The notes under the pieces are model-generated. The model had not been told where the DNA came from. It worked only from the letters and a program-made list of their open reading frames with translations, and did no database searches. Position numbers and translations under genes: made by a program. A stretch of DNA of 64,000 bases from Epiperipatus broadwayi (lineage: Eukaryota > Onychophora > Udeonychophora > Euonychophora > Peripatidae): contig JAQFVV010006197.1 in assembly GCA_028023455.1 (NCBI GenBank), positions 17,173,254 to 17,237,253 of the forward strand, read 5' to 3'. Below, piece after piece: positions 36,362-48,430 of this stretch; positions within the stretch are counted from its first letter, which is position 1, and every line of letters begins with the position of its first letter.

Positions 36362-36778
36362 ACATATATTTCCCAAAAGTAAAAAAAAAAAAATTATTTG
36401 ACTTAATCGTATAAAATTGCTTGTAAATTTCTTAGATATAGGTTTGAAGCAAAAAGGCATTTTAGGAACTAAATGAAAATAGTAATCCTAATTGAAGGGA
36501 AAAGCCTTGTTTCATGTACCAGTGAGAGAAAAAATATATGATTTGGTAATTGACTCAGAATGATTTTTCTATAGATAAGAAGAGCAGAGCACTGGAACAT
36601 AAAATGATAGATTATTTCTTCAGACTTATGACAAAGAGTATGCTGTGTTTAATTTGGATTACACATACAAACACAAACGAATATAAATACACTTTAACAA
36701 TGTATATTTATTAGTAATATATAGATACAAACATACACTTGATTTCAAAATATTTACAATAATTACAGATTTAATAAT

Positions 36779-37600
36779 GATGGTAACACTCCACCTGCTA
36801 TTGTCTACTAGGGTACAGCATTAATTCTAAGGTGAACTGTTGAAGAAGAGACTGTATATGTTCTTATAGATTTCTTTACCCATTTCCAACTGTACTTGAC
36901 AGCCTGCTTCATGAGTAAGTATGGCAATTCCCAGCTGTATTTACAGCTTGCCTCAAGTCAGCTTTGATTTGGGCAGTTTCTAGTCCTAAATGTGAACTTG
37001 GCTCACTGCATTAACTGTTAGCTTAAATAGCTATAGCCTGGAGAATGATGACCACTGTTCATGTTAGCAGGAGTTTCTCTCAACTGTATATGGAAAACTA
37101 GACTACTGTTATTCAGCTTTACCAGTTGTTTTCTGGAGAATACATACTATTAATCAGGTTTGACAGTCTTTCTTTCCTTACCTTAAAAAAGATCGACTAT
37201 TCATTACCAGATGGCAATACTCCACCTGCTACTGTTTAGTGGGGTACTGTTACTAGTTCTAATGTTAACTGTTGAAGAGGGTATTGTATGTGTAAAGATT
37301 TCTCTACCCATTTCCAGCTGTAGTAACTCTTCCAGCTGTATTTACAGCTTGGTTTCTGGTAGCTTCTGGTCCTAAATATGAACTTGGCTCGCTGTGTTAA
37401 CTGTTAGCTTAAATAGCTATAGTCTGGAGAATGATCATTGCTGTTCAGGTTAGCAGGAATTTCCCTCGACTGTATATGGAGAACTAGAATACTGTCATTC
37501 AGGTTTAACAGTCATTCTCTGGAGAAAGCATACTATCTTTCAGGTTTGACAGTCATTCTCTTCTTACCTTCAAAAAGGTTGGCTATTTATTACCAGATCC
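36779..37600. repeat. Tandem repeat, two units, period about 431 bp
   Basis: GATGGTAACACTCCACCTGC at 36779 recurs as GATGGCAATACTCCACCTGC at 37210. Further shared blocks are TTTCT(T/C)TACCCATTTCCA, GAACTTGGCTC(A/G)CTG, TTAACTGTTAGCTTAAATAG and CTGGAGAATGAT. The second unit carries a small internal deletion. GC content is slightly above the surroundings. No coding frame is consistent between the units. Confidence 0.85.
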
Positions 37601-37699
37601 ACAACCTTAACTGAAACATTCAGATTAAGTGAACATTATTGCCTATTGGCCTGGATGATTGGCTGCGTGTTATCTTTATCTATACACATTGGTTATTGG

Positions 37700-38300
37700 C
37701 AATGAATGTTCAATCCGATTGTGATAAGAAATCTGGTCTATTATTTGAAGACAAGGTGAGACATGACAGAGAACAAAGGGAGTCAGTGTTAGCATGCATC
37801 ATTTTCTGTGATAAGAAATGACTAGTAGGGAGAACATCTAGATTGATTTTGATAAGGAAATCAAGCCATTTTAGTTCCAGGTACCAGAATTTGAATTTTT
37901 TTATTATCTGTTTATTGGTGATAGCAAGAAGAGATAGGGGTGGTTGAGGTTGACTAGCCCTATGGATTATATTGTAAGTTCCCAAGAAAGTATTTTCTTA
38001 GAGAATGTGTAATTATTAAGATCAATATAAATAGTAATGGATTTGATTAAGGACTGAAAAAAAAAAACTTTACTAGGTGGAGTTTTATCAGTAGGAATGG
38101 CTAAAATAAATTTCACCACATTAGTGTAAGCAAAGACAACTTTAAAAGTAGTAATAAATGATCTCTGAAAATAAAAAGTAGGAATTGACTTAAGGTAGAG
38201 ACCATTGTCTTTGGCATGCTTTTGTAGAGTTCTAATACTGATTGCAACCACTCCTTTATTCCAAATCAGTTTGGAGCAAAGCAAATTAATCTTTGGTTGA
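37700..38300 (-). mobile_element. Second L1/Tx1-like LINE fragment
   Basis: Minus-strand frames (38284-37967 and 37985-37710) match the element at 0.4-1.4 kb. For example, KFWYLELKWLDFLIKINLD and LPTSHFL here correspond to RWCLEPKYLDFIIKINLS and LPTNWFL there, and PQPPLSLL here corresponds to PQPPKSSL. The zinc region is reached (LCSLSC) but decayed. The copy is frameshifted and truncated at both ends. Confidence 0.7.
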
Positions 38301-39690
38301 TAATGGAAATATAATTTTATTTTTGGAAAAATTAAGATGTTAATAAGAGAGATTTTAAGAACTTAAGTTATATTTTTAGCAGGTGATGATAGTTTTATGA
38401 ACAACTTCTTTAACACTAGCATGACTGCTTATGAATACTGTGCCACTGTTAATACTCACCCTATTCTCAATACTTAATTACATATTACCATTAGAAATAT
38501 TATTAATATATTTAAATCTAGTAGTTTGTAGTGGCTTCCTATTATTTCACATATTTATCTGCCAGATATCAGAAGTTGCTTCATAAAGAAGTATTTAAAA
38601 AATTGTTAAACAGATAATCTTGCCAATAACTAAAGATATAGTTGCAACAATTAAGAGTGGTCTCGAATTTAGATTCTCTTTTTAGATGTTCAACTATAAA
38701 TCTACAAACGAAGAATTATGGCATAAAAAGCCCCCCCTCCCCCTCCAGATCCAACAATGAATTTAATCGTTTTAAATGCATCAGGAAATATTCAGACTAA
38801 ACCATGTTTGTTGCACTCAGTACCTTCATAAATAGAATTATCAGCCATTGAGTTATATAAAAGTGGGCAAACATAAACTAGGAACCATATAATTAATGAC
38901 TGCCGAATCTATGGCTATAGTGCCAGAATTCCGTTTAATAAAGCTACCGATGAATTTATGTCCTGATCTAAAATCTCTATAGCGAGCCCTTTACGATATT
39001 TTGTGAATAGTTAAGTTGTGGGGTAAAAACCCAAACGCTAAATAATTAATTTTGTTTTATTATTTTCCTCTTATGTTAGCTGTCTTACTCTGGGCTTTCA
39101 TACTGTTTTATCTAATTTGAGTTATTTAAAAAATAATTAGCAAAACAGATAAAATAGAAAATCATCCTAAGGAAAGTTTATAAAAAAAATTAAGTGGTGG
39201 TATTTTTTAATAGTAATATCAAGATAAAATCAATGCTAGATGCAATAAACATTACTTATGTTGCACATTCCAATTGTTGTTGTTTTTTTTATCTCTAACA
39301 AGCATTAAAAGTATAAATATTTTTATGCAAGTTTGTATATAAATGTAAACATTATTATCTTCTGCAACTATCTATTATAAGCTCCCTCTTCCTCCTCGCA
39401 ATAAATATACATACAGAATGATGAATAACAAATATTTTGTTTTTAAAAAGGATTCTTATTTGCTTTTATTGCTCGGACAAAATCAGCTTTATTATCAATA
39501 GTTAATCGGGACGCTGCAGAATAAAATCTTCTCCAAATACCTTTCATTATTTTAGTCCAACAACCTTTACCTATCTATATAATTAACTATTTTATATTAA
39601 TTTTTTTTGGTTTAAAAAGATCAAAATTAATAAACAATAAATATTTACTATAACTAACTTTCAAGAAATTTCAGTTATAAGAGCACGTTT
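38301..39690. other. Intergenic stretch upstream of the candidate promoter
   Basis: No gene is seen. A C-rich run (CCCCCCCTCCCCCTCC) lies at about 38731-38746. Confidence 0.4.
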
Positions 39691-39699
39691 GCAGTAAGA

Positions 39700-40221
39700 G
39701 GTAAGGCAAAAACAAAAACTGACACTTTGATTGGCTTGCTTACAAACCGGCGGATATGACGTGAACATTTTTTCTTTTCCCTAAGCTGCTTCGGTTGAAT
39801 ATTAGCTAAAGTTTTGATTTCTTTAATCAAAAAAAAAAAAAAGATGCATTATTTTATATCTTGGTAAGTTTGGGTTTTATAGCCTTTATTTTCGCTTTGG
39901 CTATAAATTTTTTAATCTCGAATTAATTTAATGAAAAACTAATTAGTTACATATTGTAATGTAAAAAGAGTCAAGAAGAATGTACGCCTGGAAAAAAATG
40001 GAGATGTTCGATTTTAATTTTAACGTCTAAAATTGGTACAATTCTCATATTAATTAACGTTAGTAATGATCTAAAAATTACATAAATTAGAGAGAGAAAT
40101 TTTTATAGGTTACACTCCCCTCCAATATTCTACTTTAATGGCGGTGTAGCGTTTTTCTTTTTGTTTTAATCGAAAAAATAATGGATAGTCGTGTTGGCGC
40201 TGTCATAAATTTGGAGTAAGT
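39700..40221 (+). promoter_or_regulatory. Candidate promoter and first exon(s)
   Basis: This short segment is less AT-rich and has more CpG than its neighbours. It has an inverted CCAAT box (GATTGGC, about 39731) and a CRE-like TGACGTGA (about 39758), both common in animal promoters. Two excellent splice donors follow: CTTG then GTAAGT at 39863/39864, and TTGGA then GTAAGT at 40215/40216. The second donor closes a small ATG-started frame (40181, MDSRVGAVINL). The next convincing acceptor on this strand is 53362, upstream of the zinc-finger exon. If joined there, that frame stops soon after, so it would be a uORF. Linking this region to the zinc-finger gene is inference. Confidence 0.35.
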
Positions 40222-42214
40222 AAAAAAAAAAAGGTAGTAGTACAATAATAAATTAGAAAATAAAGAAAGCGTATCGGTTATAATAACTTAGAAGTCTTAA
40301 ATTTTATAATGTTGTCTTTTGTGTAAACATGTTATTTAATTAGAGGAAATTAACAATTTTAATACCTCTTAAAAACATTTTATATGCGAACATCTTGACC
40401 CCGTTTTTCCTTTGCTGATTCCAAAATATTTTTTTATCTCCCCCATTCTCACCTGGGAATATTGTTAGCATCAGCTTTCAATATGAAAAAATGAACATAT
40501 AAATTATAAAATGGATTAAATATGTAATGTACAATAATTTATTTTGTAAATAAAGTAATATCTGAATGGTATCGATAAAGTCCAACAAAATACTTATTTC
40601 TATCTTACAAAAATAACCATTAAAATAGTAAGTACAAAAATTATATACACATTTAATATGAACAGTATGCATGTATATTTTCTATTTATAGATAAAATTA
40701 GTCTTAAACCCCATGTTAAAAATGATTTGGTTACAATTTTAAAAAAATCGAGAAAATTGTTTCAAATGTGATAAATTTTAAGTTAAGTATATATTTTTTG
40801 CCCAAATGCAGATAATACTTGACATACATGGCATATTATGTTGAAGCAAGAGCAATTTCCCATTTGTTAATTTGCTATTGCTTGCCTTAACAAAATTAGC
40901 TTTTTGAATATATTGCCGAGTTTATATTCTGGAGGAATTTGGAAGTTTTTCCAGATAATTTGGGTTTTCTAAACAAATTTAAAGATTTTTTTTTCCCCCA
41001 GAAACTTACCTATAAACCAAATCAATTAGTCACTCATTTATTCTAATAAAAGGTGAATCAATAAAAGGAAAATTGCTAAAAGCTTTACAAATCAGTAGTT
41101 TAAGATCTATATTTAAATCCATGATCAAATAAAGCTTTTTTGTTAGAACATTTACTTTTCAAAAGTTATTATTAAAATGAAAGCCTAATACAAAATTATA
41201 AAGCTAAATGAAGTTTAAATTTGTAATTTATTTGCTAAGTTTATAAAATATACATTTTATTTCTAATCTGTTAAAAAAAAAAAAAAAGTAATTTAATGTA
41301 GGAAAAAGTAATAGTAGCTATAAAATATAGCAATAGAGGATTCACTACTAATACATAAATATATTTTTTATATTGATTATATAAATAATTGAAATGTTGG
41401 TTGATTTCAGCATTAATGACTTTTTTAAAATAAAAAAACTTGCTTTTAAAGCATTTTATTTTGTAGAAAGGCAAGACATCTCACTAAAAGCATCATCAAT
41501 TGCAATATCTTTATCACATTTGAAGAAAATAAAATTGGGTAAAGTAGTTATTTACATTTTTGTTTCATTATTGGATCTTAGATGAATTTTAAAAGTAGCA
41601 ACTTTAATAAAAATATTGTTGAGGAAAGCTAAAAGATTTGTCGCAGGCAGATGAATTGTTTTTCAGAGTTGGATGTAGATAGAATTATGAAATAAAATTA
41701 TTGTGACAATAGGTACATATATTAGAATTATGAATATGCCAGATAATAGAATAAGCTTAATATCAGAAATGAAATAGAAATAATGGAACAAGATCTAATG
41801 ATTATTTACATATATGAATGAGAAGAAAAAAAGTTCAGATAAAATTTAAGAATAATTATACTATATAATAACAATAGAAGATGTTGCAATAGCATAAGGA
41901 AGATAAAATAGTATGAAATAATGAATATATTATTAAAAAATCAAGAATTTGCACCTGAAAAACTGAATGGAAAAAAGCTCATTTCATTTGAACATCACAT
42001 ATTTACTGAAGAGTTTTTGTGTAAAATTGAGTTTACTGTTTTAGATAATAAAAAAAACCATCCCAAAATGAAGTTGATCATTGATCAATTACAAGAAAAT
42101 ATTTTTTAAAAAAATTCAAATTTGTCATATAGGAAAATGTAGATGTAGAAAGTTTAATGAAAAATAAAAAAGGTACTTTCCAATTTTGCCCCATGCCCCC
42201 ACTTGAGGGCACTT
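40222..42214. other. AT-rich stretch, possibly intronic
   Basis: Only short open frames (for example 41394-41585 and 41921-42109) with no recognisable motif. It is probably intron if the promoter at 39.7-40.2 kb belongs to the downstream gene. Confidence 0.35.
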
Positions 42215-42223
42215 ATTTTCAAT

Positions 42224-43040
42224 AATCTGAGATAATTATACAGTTGCAGGGACATGTTTAAATGAAAGTCGGAGTAAAAATTTTGACCGGACAACATTTT
42301 TGTATTTTAACATTTAATTAAAGTAAAAAAACAAAACAAAAAACTTAAGTACTAACTAATATACTGAAATAAACTAGAATTTGGTATTTAATCAATGGAA
42401 AAAAAACCAAAATAAAATGCATAATTACTAACACATTGGTAGTATGTAACGTAATCAGGAATATTTAGTGAAAGTAAAAAAGATGAAAATAATTTTGTAT
42501 TCTAATGCTTAATTAAAGTAAAAACAATGAAAGTAATAAAAAAAATAGTTACACTTTGCTGATGGCTTCTAAAATTGTGACAAATAAATCTTGGTGCAAT
42601 CGCTGCCACATGAACTCTGCTAAATAGGAATCCATGTGTTTGTGAGCAGTTATACAGTTTCTTTGGGAAAAATCCACTGCTTCATGTTCTGTGGCTGGTA
42701 GATCACAAATTCTCATCATCGTGAGCATAAAAAGACTGCAGCTTTTGATTTTAGCAAGCAAGCATTCACGTATTTGTCAAATGCATTCTGATTCGCTGTA
42801 GTGTATCATTTTGTCATTTTTATACAATTTAAAAATTCATAAGTCACAACTATGTGGTTTATTTACTTTATTAATGTATTTTCCATATTTTTTTAATTAA
42901 TATGTGTCCATTAGTTTTTTTCTCTTTAAGTATTTTAAATTTATTGTATAACTTTTAACAGGTTTTTTGTTTTGTTTTTTACTTTAATTAAACATTAGAA
43001 TACTAAATTGTTGTTCGGCTTTCATGCAACTGTATAATTA
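42224..43040. mobile_element. Merlin-like DNA transposon remnant with inverted ends
   Basis: Left-end sequence ATAATTATACAGTTGCA (about 42224-42241) is repeated inverted at about 43026-43044. Further in, AACATTTAATTAAAGTAAAA pairs with its complement near 42975-42995, so there are terminal inverted repeats of about 80-90 bases with gaps. A third partial unit (AATGCTTAATTAAAGTAAAA, about 42507) lies inside. Between them sits a fragment of an IS1595/ISXO2-type transposase, the family that defines Merlin elements. The internal region is heavily deleted. Confidence 0.55.
42549..42761 (-). pseudogene. IS1595/ISXO2-like (Merlin) transposase C-terminal fragment
   Basis: The end of this 70-residue frame reads HKHMDSYLAEFMWQRLHQDL then FVTILEAISKV. 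This matches the hallmark C-terminus of ISXO2-type DDE transposases (L.SYLAEFMWRR...LF..ILE.I). The preceding EHEAVDFSQRN resembles the HEVVNHS segment that normally lies farther upstream, so sequence between them is probably deleted. The catalytic Asp residues are not present. The assignment rests on the SYLAEFMW core. Confidence 0.6.
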
Positions 43041-43123
43041 TGTGATGTGATGTACTGTGGCTTCTCCTTAAACGAAGTCAAGAATATCTCGGCAATTATA
43101 GCCAGATAAACCTGTTAGCCACT

Positions 43124-44024
43124 TTATTTTCCATTCCCCACTCTAAATTTCCCATATTCTGCTCCATCCCATTTCCACAATATAATCTTTGTCAACTCTA
43201 TAGCCTTTATATCTAAATCCCCCCTATCTTTTCCCAAACCCAGCATAAAAACCAATAATTCACTTTCTGTATAATCACTTTTTTCATATTTATTCTTCCA
43301 TAACTTCATTATATGTACCCTTTGTGTTTTCAAGCATTTACATTCAATTAACAAATAGCTAATATTTTCTATTCCTTCCTTACATAATTTACAAAATATA
43401 TCATCCATATATTTCCATTTACATGTATATTCTCTTGTAGCTAAAGATCCCGTTCGAGTCTTAAACAATAAACTACTTTCCTTACTATTATCATGTATTA
43501 ACTCGCACGTAATATTCTGTTTATTTTTATATATATTTAAACTCTTTTTACTCTCCATACTATATCTACATTTCTAACTCCCTATTCTTTATTAATAAAT
43601 CTATTCTTTTGTCCCAATCCTTACTACCATAACACTCATCAATCCTCTTAACACAATCATCCCATCTTTTGCACAAATATACTGATATAAATTCTTCATC
43701 CAAATCTTTTGCATACCGCATTACCTTTCTCATCCATCTTGTTACCTGCCCTTTACTCATAATCCAAGTAAATACTATTTTGGCTATTCCTTTATTATCC
43801 ATAAACTGCAATCTACCAAACATTCTCATTTTACTTTTTGCATCTCTCATATGAAAACTTGACCATCCCATTTCTCCTTGAATTGCCTCCCCTGTTGTCC
43901 ATACATCTGCATCCAATGCATGTCTTCCTACTTCCCTTTGAACTTTTTCTAAATAATCTAATACCCCTTTACTAACACATAATGCATCATTACCATATGT
44001 TAACCCTGCTACTGCAACTCCCAT
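43124..44024 (-). pseudogene. LINE C-terminal domain with altered zinc motif
   Basis: Two frames (44024-43566 and 43558-43124) contain LTYGNDALCVSKGVLDYLEK and GRHALDADVWTTGEAIQGEM, the post-RT thumb/connector of LINEs. They end with FCKLCKEGIENISYLLIEC. In the usual RT-associated zinc motif the third ligand is His, as in IEH.L.EC; here Tyr stands in that place. The two halves are separated by a stop at about 43564. Confidence 0.65.
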
Positions 44025-44174
44025 ATAATTCTAGCTACATCATATTTATTATATGAAAACACTGTTAATTTCTTTATCATTCCCTTTCTTTTCTTTGCTT
44101 CATTTATCAATTTTTTCTCCCATTCGTCCAAATAATTTTTCTGATTACTTAAGATAATTCCCAAATAACTATAT

Positions 44175-44823
44175 CTATTCACCACACTTAATATCTCCCA
44201 ATAAAAATTCTAGATCTTCTCTTTCTCCAGTATTAACCATCATTATATTTGATTTTTCTTCACTAAATTTAATCCCCATCTCATTACCCAGCCTTGCACA
44301 TGTCATCAGCATAACTTCCATATCTTCTTTCTGCACATAAAAAAATATCCGCAAAAAAAAGACCTGACAAAATATATACTCCCTTACCACCTATTAACGG
44401 TATCTCTATCCCTCTTCCTAATCTTTCTATTGCTCTTTCCATTTCACTTAAATATAACACAAACAAAATAGGTGACGTAGGCCATCCTTGTCTTAGTCTC
44501 ACCCCATTTTTAACTTTAACTGATTCAATATTCCCTAATTGATATATATAATAATTATTTTCATATAATTTCTTAATATCCACTAAAGCTTCATTCATTC
44601 CCAAATTTGCTATACTTATCCATAATCTATTTCTATTTACTCTATCATATGCTTTGTCTATATCTATAAAACTCGTATATAACTGTTTACCTGAATTTGT
44701 ACTCGTATCCATAAGTTGTGTAACTACAAAAAAAGTATCTCCTATATGCCTATCTAATCTAAAACCTTGCATTTCCCCCACTACATTATTCCCTTCCATC
44801 CATTTTACAACTCTTCTAGCCAT
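44175..44823 (-). pseudogene. LINE reverse transcriptase core, frameshifted at active site
   Basis: MARRVVKWMEGNNVVGEMQG, then LYTSFIDIDKAYDRVNRNRL (motif A, about 44690-44635), then NGVRLRQGWPTSPILFVLYL (motif B, about 44510-44455). The FADD box at about 44350 is disrupted: one frame reads LFFADIFLCAE, while the downstream region continues in another frame as EDMEVMLMTCARLGNEMGIK. A small indel therefore lies at or next to the catalytic Asp pair. Confidence 0.75.
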
Positions 44824-45663
44824 CGTATATGAGAAAACTTTATATAAAACTGATGTTACCGCTATCGGTCTATAATTATTTAACTTTCTATGATCCTTTC
44901 CTTTAAATAATAATCTTACTCTTGTATTACTTCAACTACTGGGAAAAACTATTCTGTGCCATCTTATTAAAACAGGATAATAACTTCACTTTTGCCCTAT
45001 ATCCTAAATTCATTACCATCTCTGCTGCCCATCCATCTAAATCTCTTGCCTTCCCACTTTTCAATTTCTTCTCTACCTCAGTTCATTTTCTGAAAAACTA
45101 ATATTCCCATTACTATATTCTTTGATTCTCTCTAAATCTTTTCTAGAGCTACACTCTGTTCCCTCATCATCTAGTAATACTAACTCTCTCTCCCCCACAT
45201 TTCTCCTTTTAATGTAATTCCAAAATTTTTTACTCCCATCTCTTCTATTTTTCTTAATATCCTCCAACAATTTACTATTCAATTTCATTCTCTATAATTA
45301 TCTATTTTAGCCAACTTCTTTTCTAAGTACTTATCCCCTTTAGCATTAATATCTTTTTCACTTTTCTTGTTCTTAATAGTACACTTATATTCTCTGCATG
45401 CTTCTTTTCTCTCTTTTACACTTTTACTAATTTTTCTTTTATTCTTCTGAATATTCTCACTTAAAACCCTATTTGCCACTTTTTCTACTTCTTTACACCA
45501 GTTACTAGTGTATATTTTTGCTTCATTATCAAACACCTTAATTTTCGTAGATTATTCATTCCCTCTTTCTCTACCAATACATAATCTATTGTGTGAAATA
45601 TATTATTTCTAGACTATGTGTATTGTCCCTCATAAATATTCAATAAATTTCCAATATTCAAAT

Positions 45664-45900
45664 TCACTTTCTGACAAAATTCTTCAAAAGCTGTCCATTA
45701 TTAATATCTACATCATCAATTTCTTCAATATGTCCATTCATATCCCCTATAACCATTATTCTCTTCCCCTTTTCTTTAAAACTTTGTATATGCTTAACTA
45801 GACATTCATATATGTTACTGTTCCACTCCATTATAATTTGACTATCTCCAGTGGCTATATAAACTACAGCCACCATCCATTTTTCGACTAAACTTAACAT
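45664..45900 (-). pseudogene. LINE EEP endonuclease fragment
   Basis: VAVVYIATGDSQIIMEWNSN and KEKGKRIMVIGDMNGHIEEI give the central EEP motif with the catalytic GDMNGH (about 45765-45745). The N-terminal third of the domain is missing, so the element is 5'-truncated here. Downstream frames (45536-45073) carry the Lys/Glu-rich linker to the RT. Confidence 0.65.
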
Positions 45901-47687
45901 TATTAATGAGATGATTAATAAAGTACTCGTAGAAAGAAAATGTAAAAAATACTAAAAAAAAAACAATAGTATGTCTAAGTAGATAAAAATGAATTAAGAT
46001 ATGAAATAGATAAAAACTAGATAATAAAATTAGAAGAGCAATATAAAAAGAAACTAATGTAAATGAAGATTGATTTTATTTCTAGTAGATATTGTGCCAG
46101 TCTGATTGGTCTGAGCGTAATTTAAAAAAAAATAGTAAAAGAATTGTATAAAATAATCCAAATATTTGAGAAATTATATTCATTTATATTTATAGATTTT
46201 AGATTTTTTTTAAAAATAGTATGCTGATAATTTTAATTTGAAAGAAAGAAAATCAAATTATTGTTTAAGTATTTTTGAAGTATATTTTATAATAAACCTC
46301 CTTAGAGTAATTATTTAAAAAGGTAAGAATATGGAAACTGCATTCTATATAGATACAATATGACATTATAAACGAGCCATTTCTAAAAGGGTAGAATAAA
46401 TTAGCCAATTCAGTGGCAATTAAAAATTCAGAGAATACAGATTTGCAGAGTTAATTCAGAAAAATAATAGCGTATCTTTTAGTTAACATAAATATTGTTA
46501 TTAAAGGATTGATAAAACAAACCATCCTATACTTTGAATGGAGCATTATATTAAAACTGTGTTCAGTCAAAGAATTGAAAAAGACTATTGTCCTTACATT
46601 TCTTGGAGATTCCAGAGTCAAAATCATTATTTGTATTGGAAAAATCATCAGAATTATTCTGACACATAATTAAGAAAATGTGTAGAGATTGAATGCTAGA
46701 AAGGTAAAAGTACCATATTGAATAGACTTTATTATAGGATGATTGAACTTAGATAGGTAAATTTGTTTAATATTTATAATCTTAAATTATTTAAGTCTGC
46801 CAGTTCAATTTTTTTATTGAAATAAACTAAGTATTTTTCTTATTGTTTTTTTTTATGTGAAGTATATTCATAAAATTAACATTTTAAAATACAATTATTT
46901 AAAAAATCTGTTTAACTTTCAGCCTATATTTATGTTAGTTAAATATGGAATTGAGGGAAATTTTAAAACATTTTGGCTTTTTGTTTTTGAAAAAGGATAA
47001 AGAATATTATAAATCTCTTGATCTTATCTTTCATATTGAATATTACTGTATTTAATTAATTTGTATTAAGGATTGCTAGCAAAATACATCAATCAGATTT
47101 TTTTGAACTATTAAAATTGTATTTAATAATTGTGTGTTTATTGTCTAATTAAGCTTGAAGAGTTTTTTTATTGTAATTTATTAAACTGTATAATGTACTC
47201 TAATATCCGAGTTGTAATCTTTTATCCATGGGAGTTTGGTATATTAATGTCTTTTTTTAATTTGATCAAGGAACTGTGGATATGAACTTGAACTTCCAAT
47301 TAATGGTATGAATTTGCCCATATAAGATTGTATGATTAGAATATCATAGATATGTAATGCAAAGCAAGTACATATTTATTTAATCATAATATTCCATTTA
47401 ATAAGCTAATGCATTCTTTTTGATTTTATTTAAATTATTAAAATCAATGTTTTTGTTGGCACTTTGGATAGTCACCCTTCATTATTACAAGTGGAAATAC
47501 TATCTTTAGTTAAATACAGGTATCTCTAGCAGTCTCTCATCAGTGTTAAGTATTTAGAAAGCAGTGCATCAACTTGTAACTATTGCTGCTTTGGTCATCA
47601 ACATTTACAGATGACCTAGATATTTTGACTCTTTTGCATCAATTTATTCCAATACAATATTTAAAATGTTGGTTGAGAAAGATATTA
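45901..47687. other. AT-rich stretch, possibly intronic
   Basis: No gene, RNA or clear repeat is recognised. Confidence 0.35.
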
Positions 47688-47780
47688 GCCGAGAGATCAT
47701 CGCAGCTGCCTTGCAAGCAAGTAGTTGATTGCAGAGGGTTGTGGGTTCACCTCCCGGCCGATGCTATGACATATAGGAAA
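47688..47780 (+). mobile_element. tRNA-derived SINE head (copy 2)
   Basis: A GC-rich island in AT-rich DNA. GCCGAGAGATCATCGCAGC leads to an anticodon-loop-like CTTGCAA, then a strong box B in GTGGGTTCACCTCCC, then GGCCGATGCTATGACATA. The end matches the SINE at 2571-2660 on the other strand. A purely tRNA origin (tRNA-Ala-like, TGC in the loop position) is possible but uncertain. Confidence 0.65.
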
Positions 47781-48189
47781 AAGATAATTGAAGTAAGAAT
47801 TGATAAATTGCCTAAAGAAAAAGTGTAAATAGAAATAATAATAAAATTATATATAAAAATAAAAAGCCATTATTTTAATTGAAAATGGAAATGAGAATGA
47901 GTTAAATTCTGCATCAATGAAGAAAGAAACAGTAAATGTTATAAATAAATCACAGACTAATGAATCTCGGTGAATTGAAAATTATTTATAATAATATTTA
48001 TGATTCAGGAAATTAATATTTTCTTTTAATAATTACGATTTTATTTAAAAAAAATTAATGGAATGAAATATTGAAATTTAATAAAGTTTTATCTTACACA
48101 ATTATGAGAATCTTGAGTGGAAATATGTCTAATACATATATTTTTACTTAAAAGCAATTGGTGCAGTGATAATTATAATTGAAAGATAT

Positions 48190-48430
48190 CTAGTTGGAGA
48201 AGGAGATAAATTTAATTGATTTTGAAAAAAGTATTTAATGACTGATTCAGTTTCTTAAATATTTTGAAATAGATAGGCATAGTTTATTAGAGGGGATTTA
48301 TTTATCATTAAATGTTAATATAAAAAAGAGCTATAAGTAGAGGAATAAGGCCAGGCTGTTTATTTTCTGTTTTGTTTGATGTTTAAATGAACTGTTAAAT
48401 ATTTTGAATGAGAGAAAGTTTTTTAATATC
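48190..48430 (+). pseudogene. LINE RT scrap
   Basis: Frames give INLIDFEKS (motif-A-like), then FEIDRHSLLEGIYLSLNVNI and KARLFIFCFV (motif-B-like position), as in LINE RT palms. Stops are frequent and the fragment is short, so it is a tentative call. Confidence 0.35.

Larger units (their letters stand above)
43100..45900 (-). mobile_element. LINE (second family), 5'-truncated, minus strand
   Basis: A non-LTR retrotransposon with, in minus-strand order, part of an EEP endonuclease, a linker, RT and a C-terminal zinc-like region. It is distinct from the RTE and L1-like elements elsewhere in this window. It begins inside the endonuclease and is broken by several frameshifts. Sequence composition on the plus strand is pyrimidine-rich, reflecting its Lys/Glu-rich protein. 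Clade placement is uncertain; CR1/L2-like is possible. Confidence 0.75.

Noticed and set aside
41394-42109. Short plus-strand frames at 41394-41585 and 41921-42109
   Set aside because: No motif, no splice context and low-complexity AT-driven composition.
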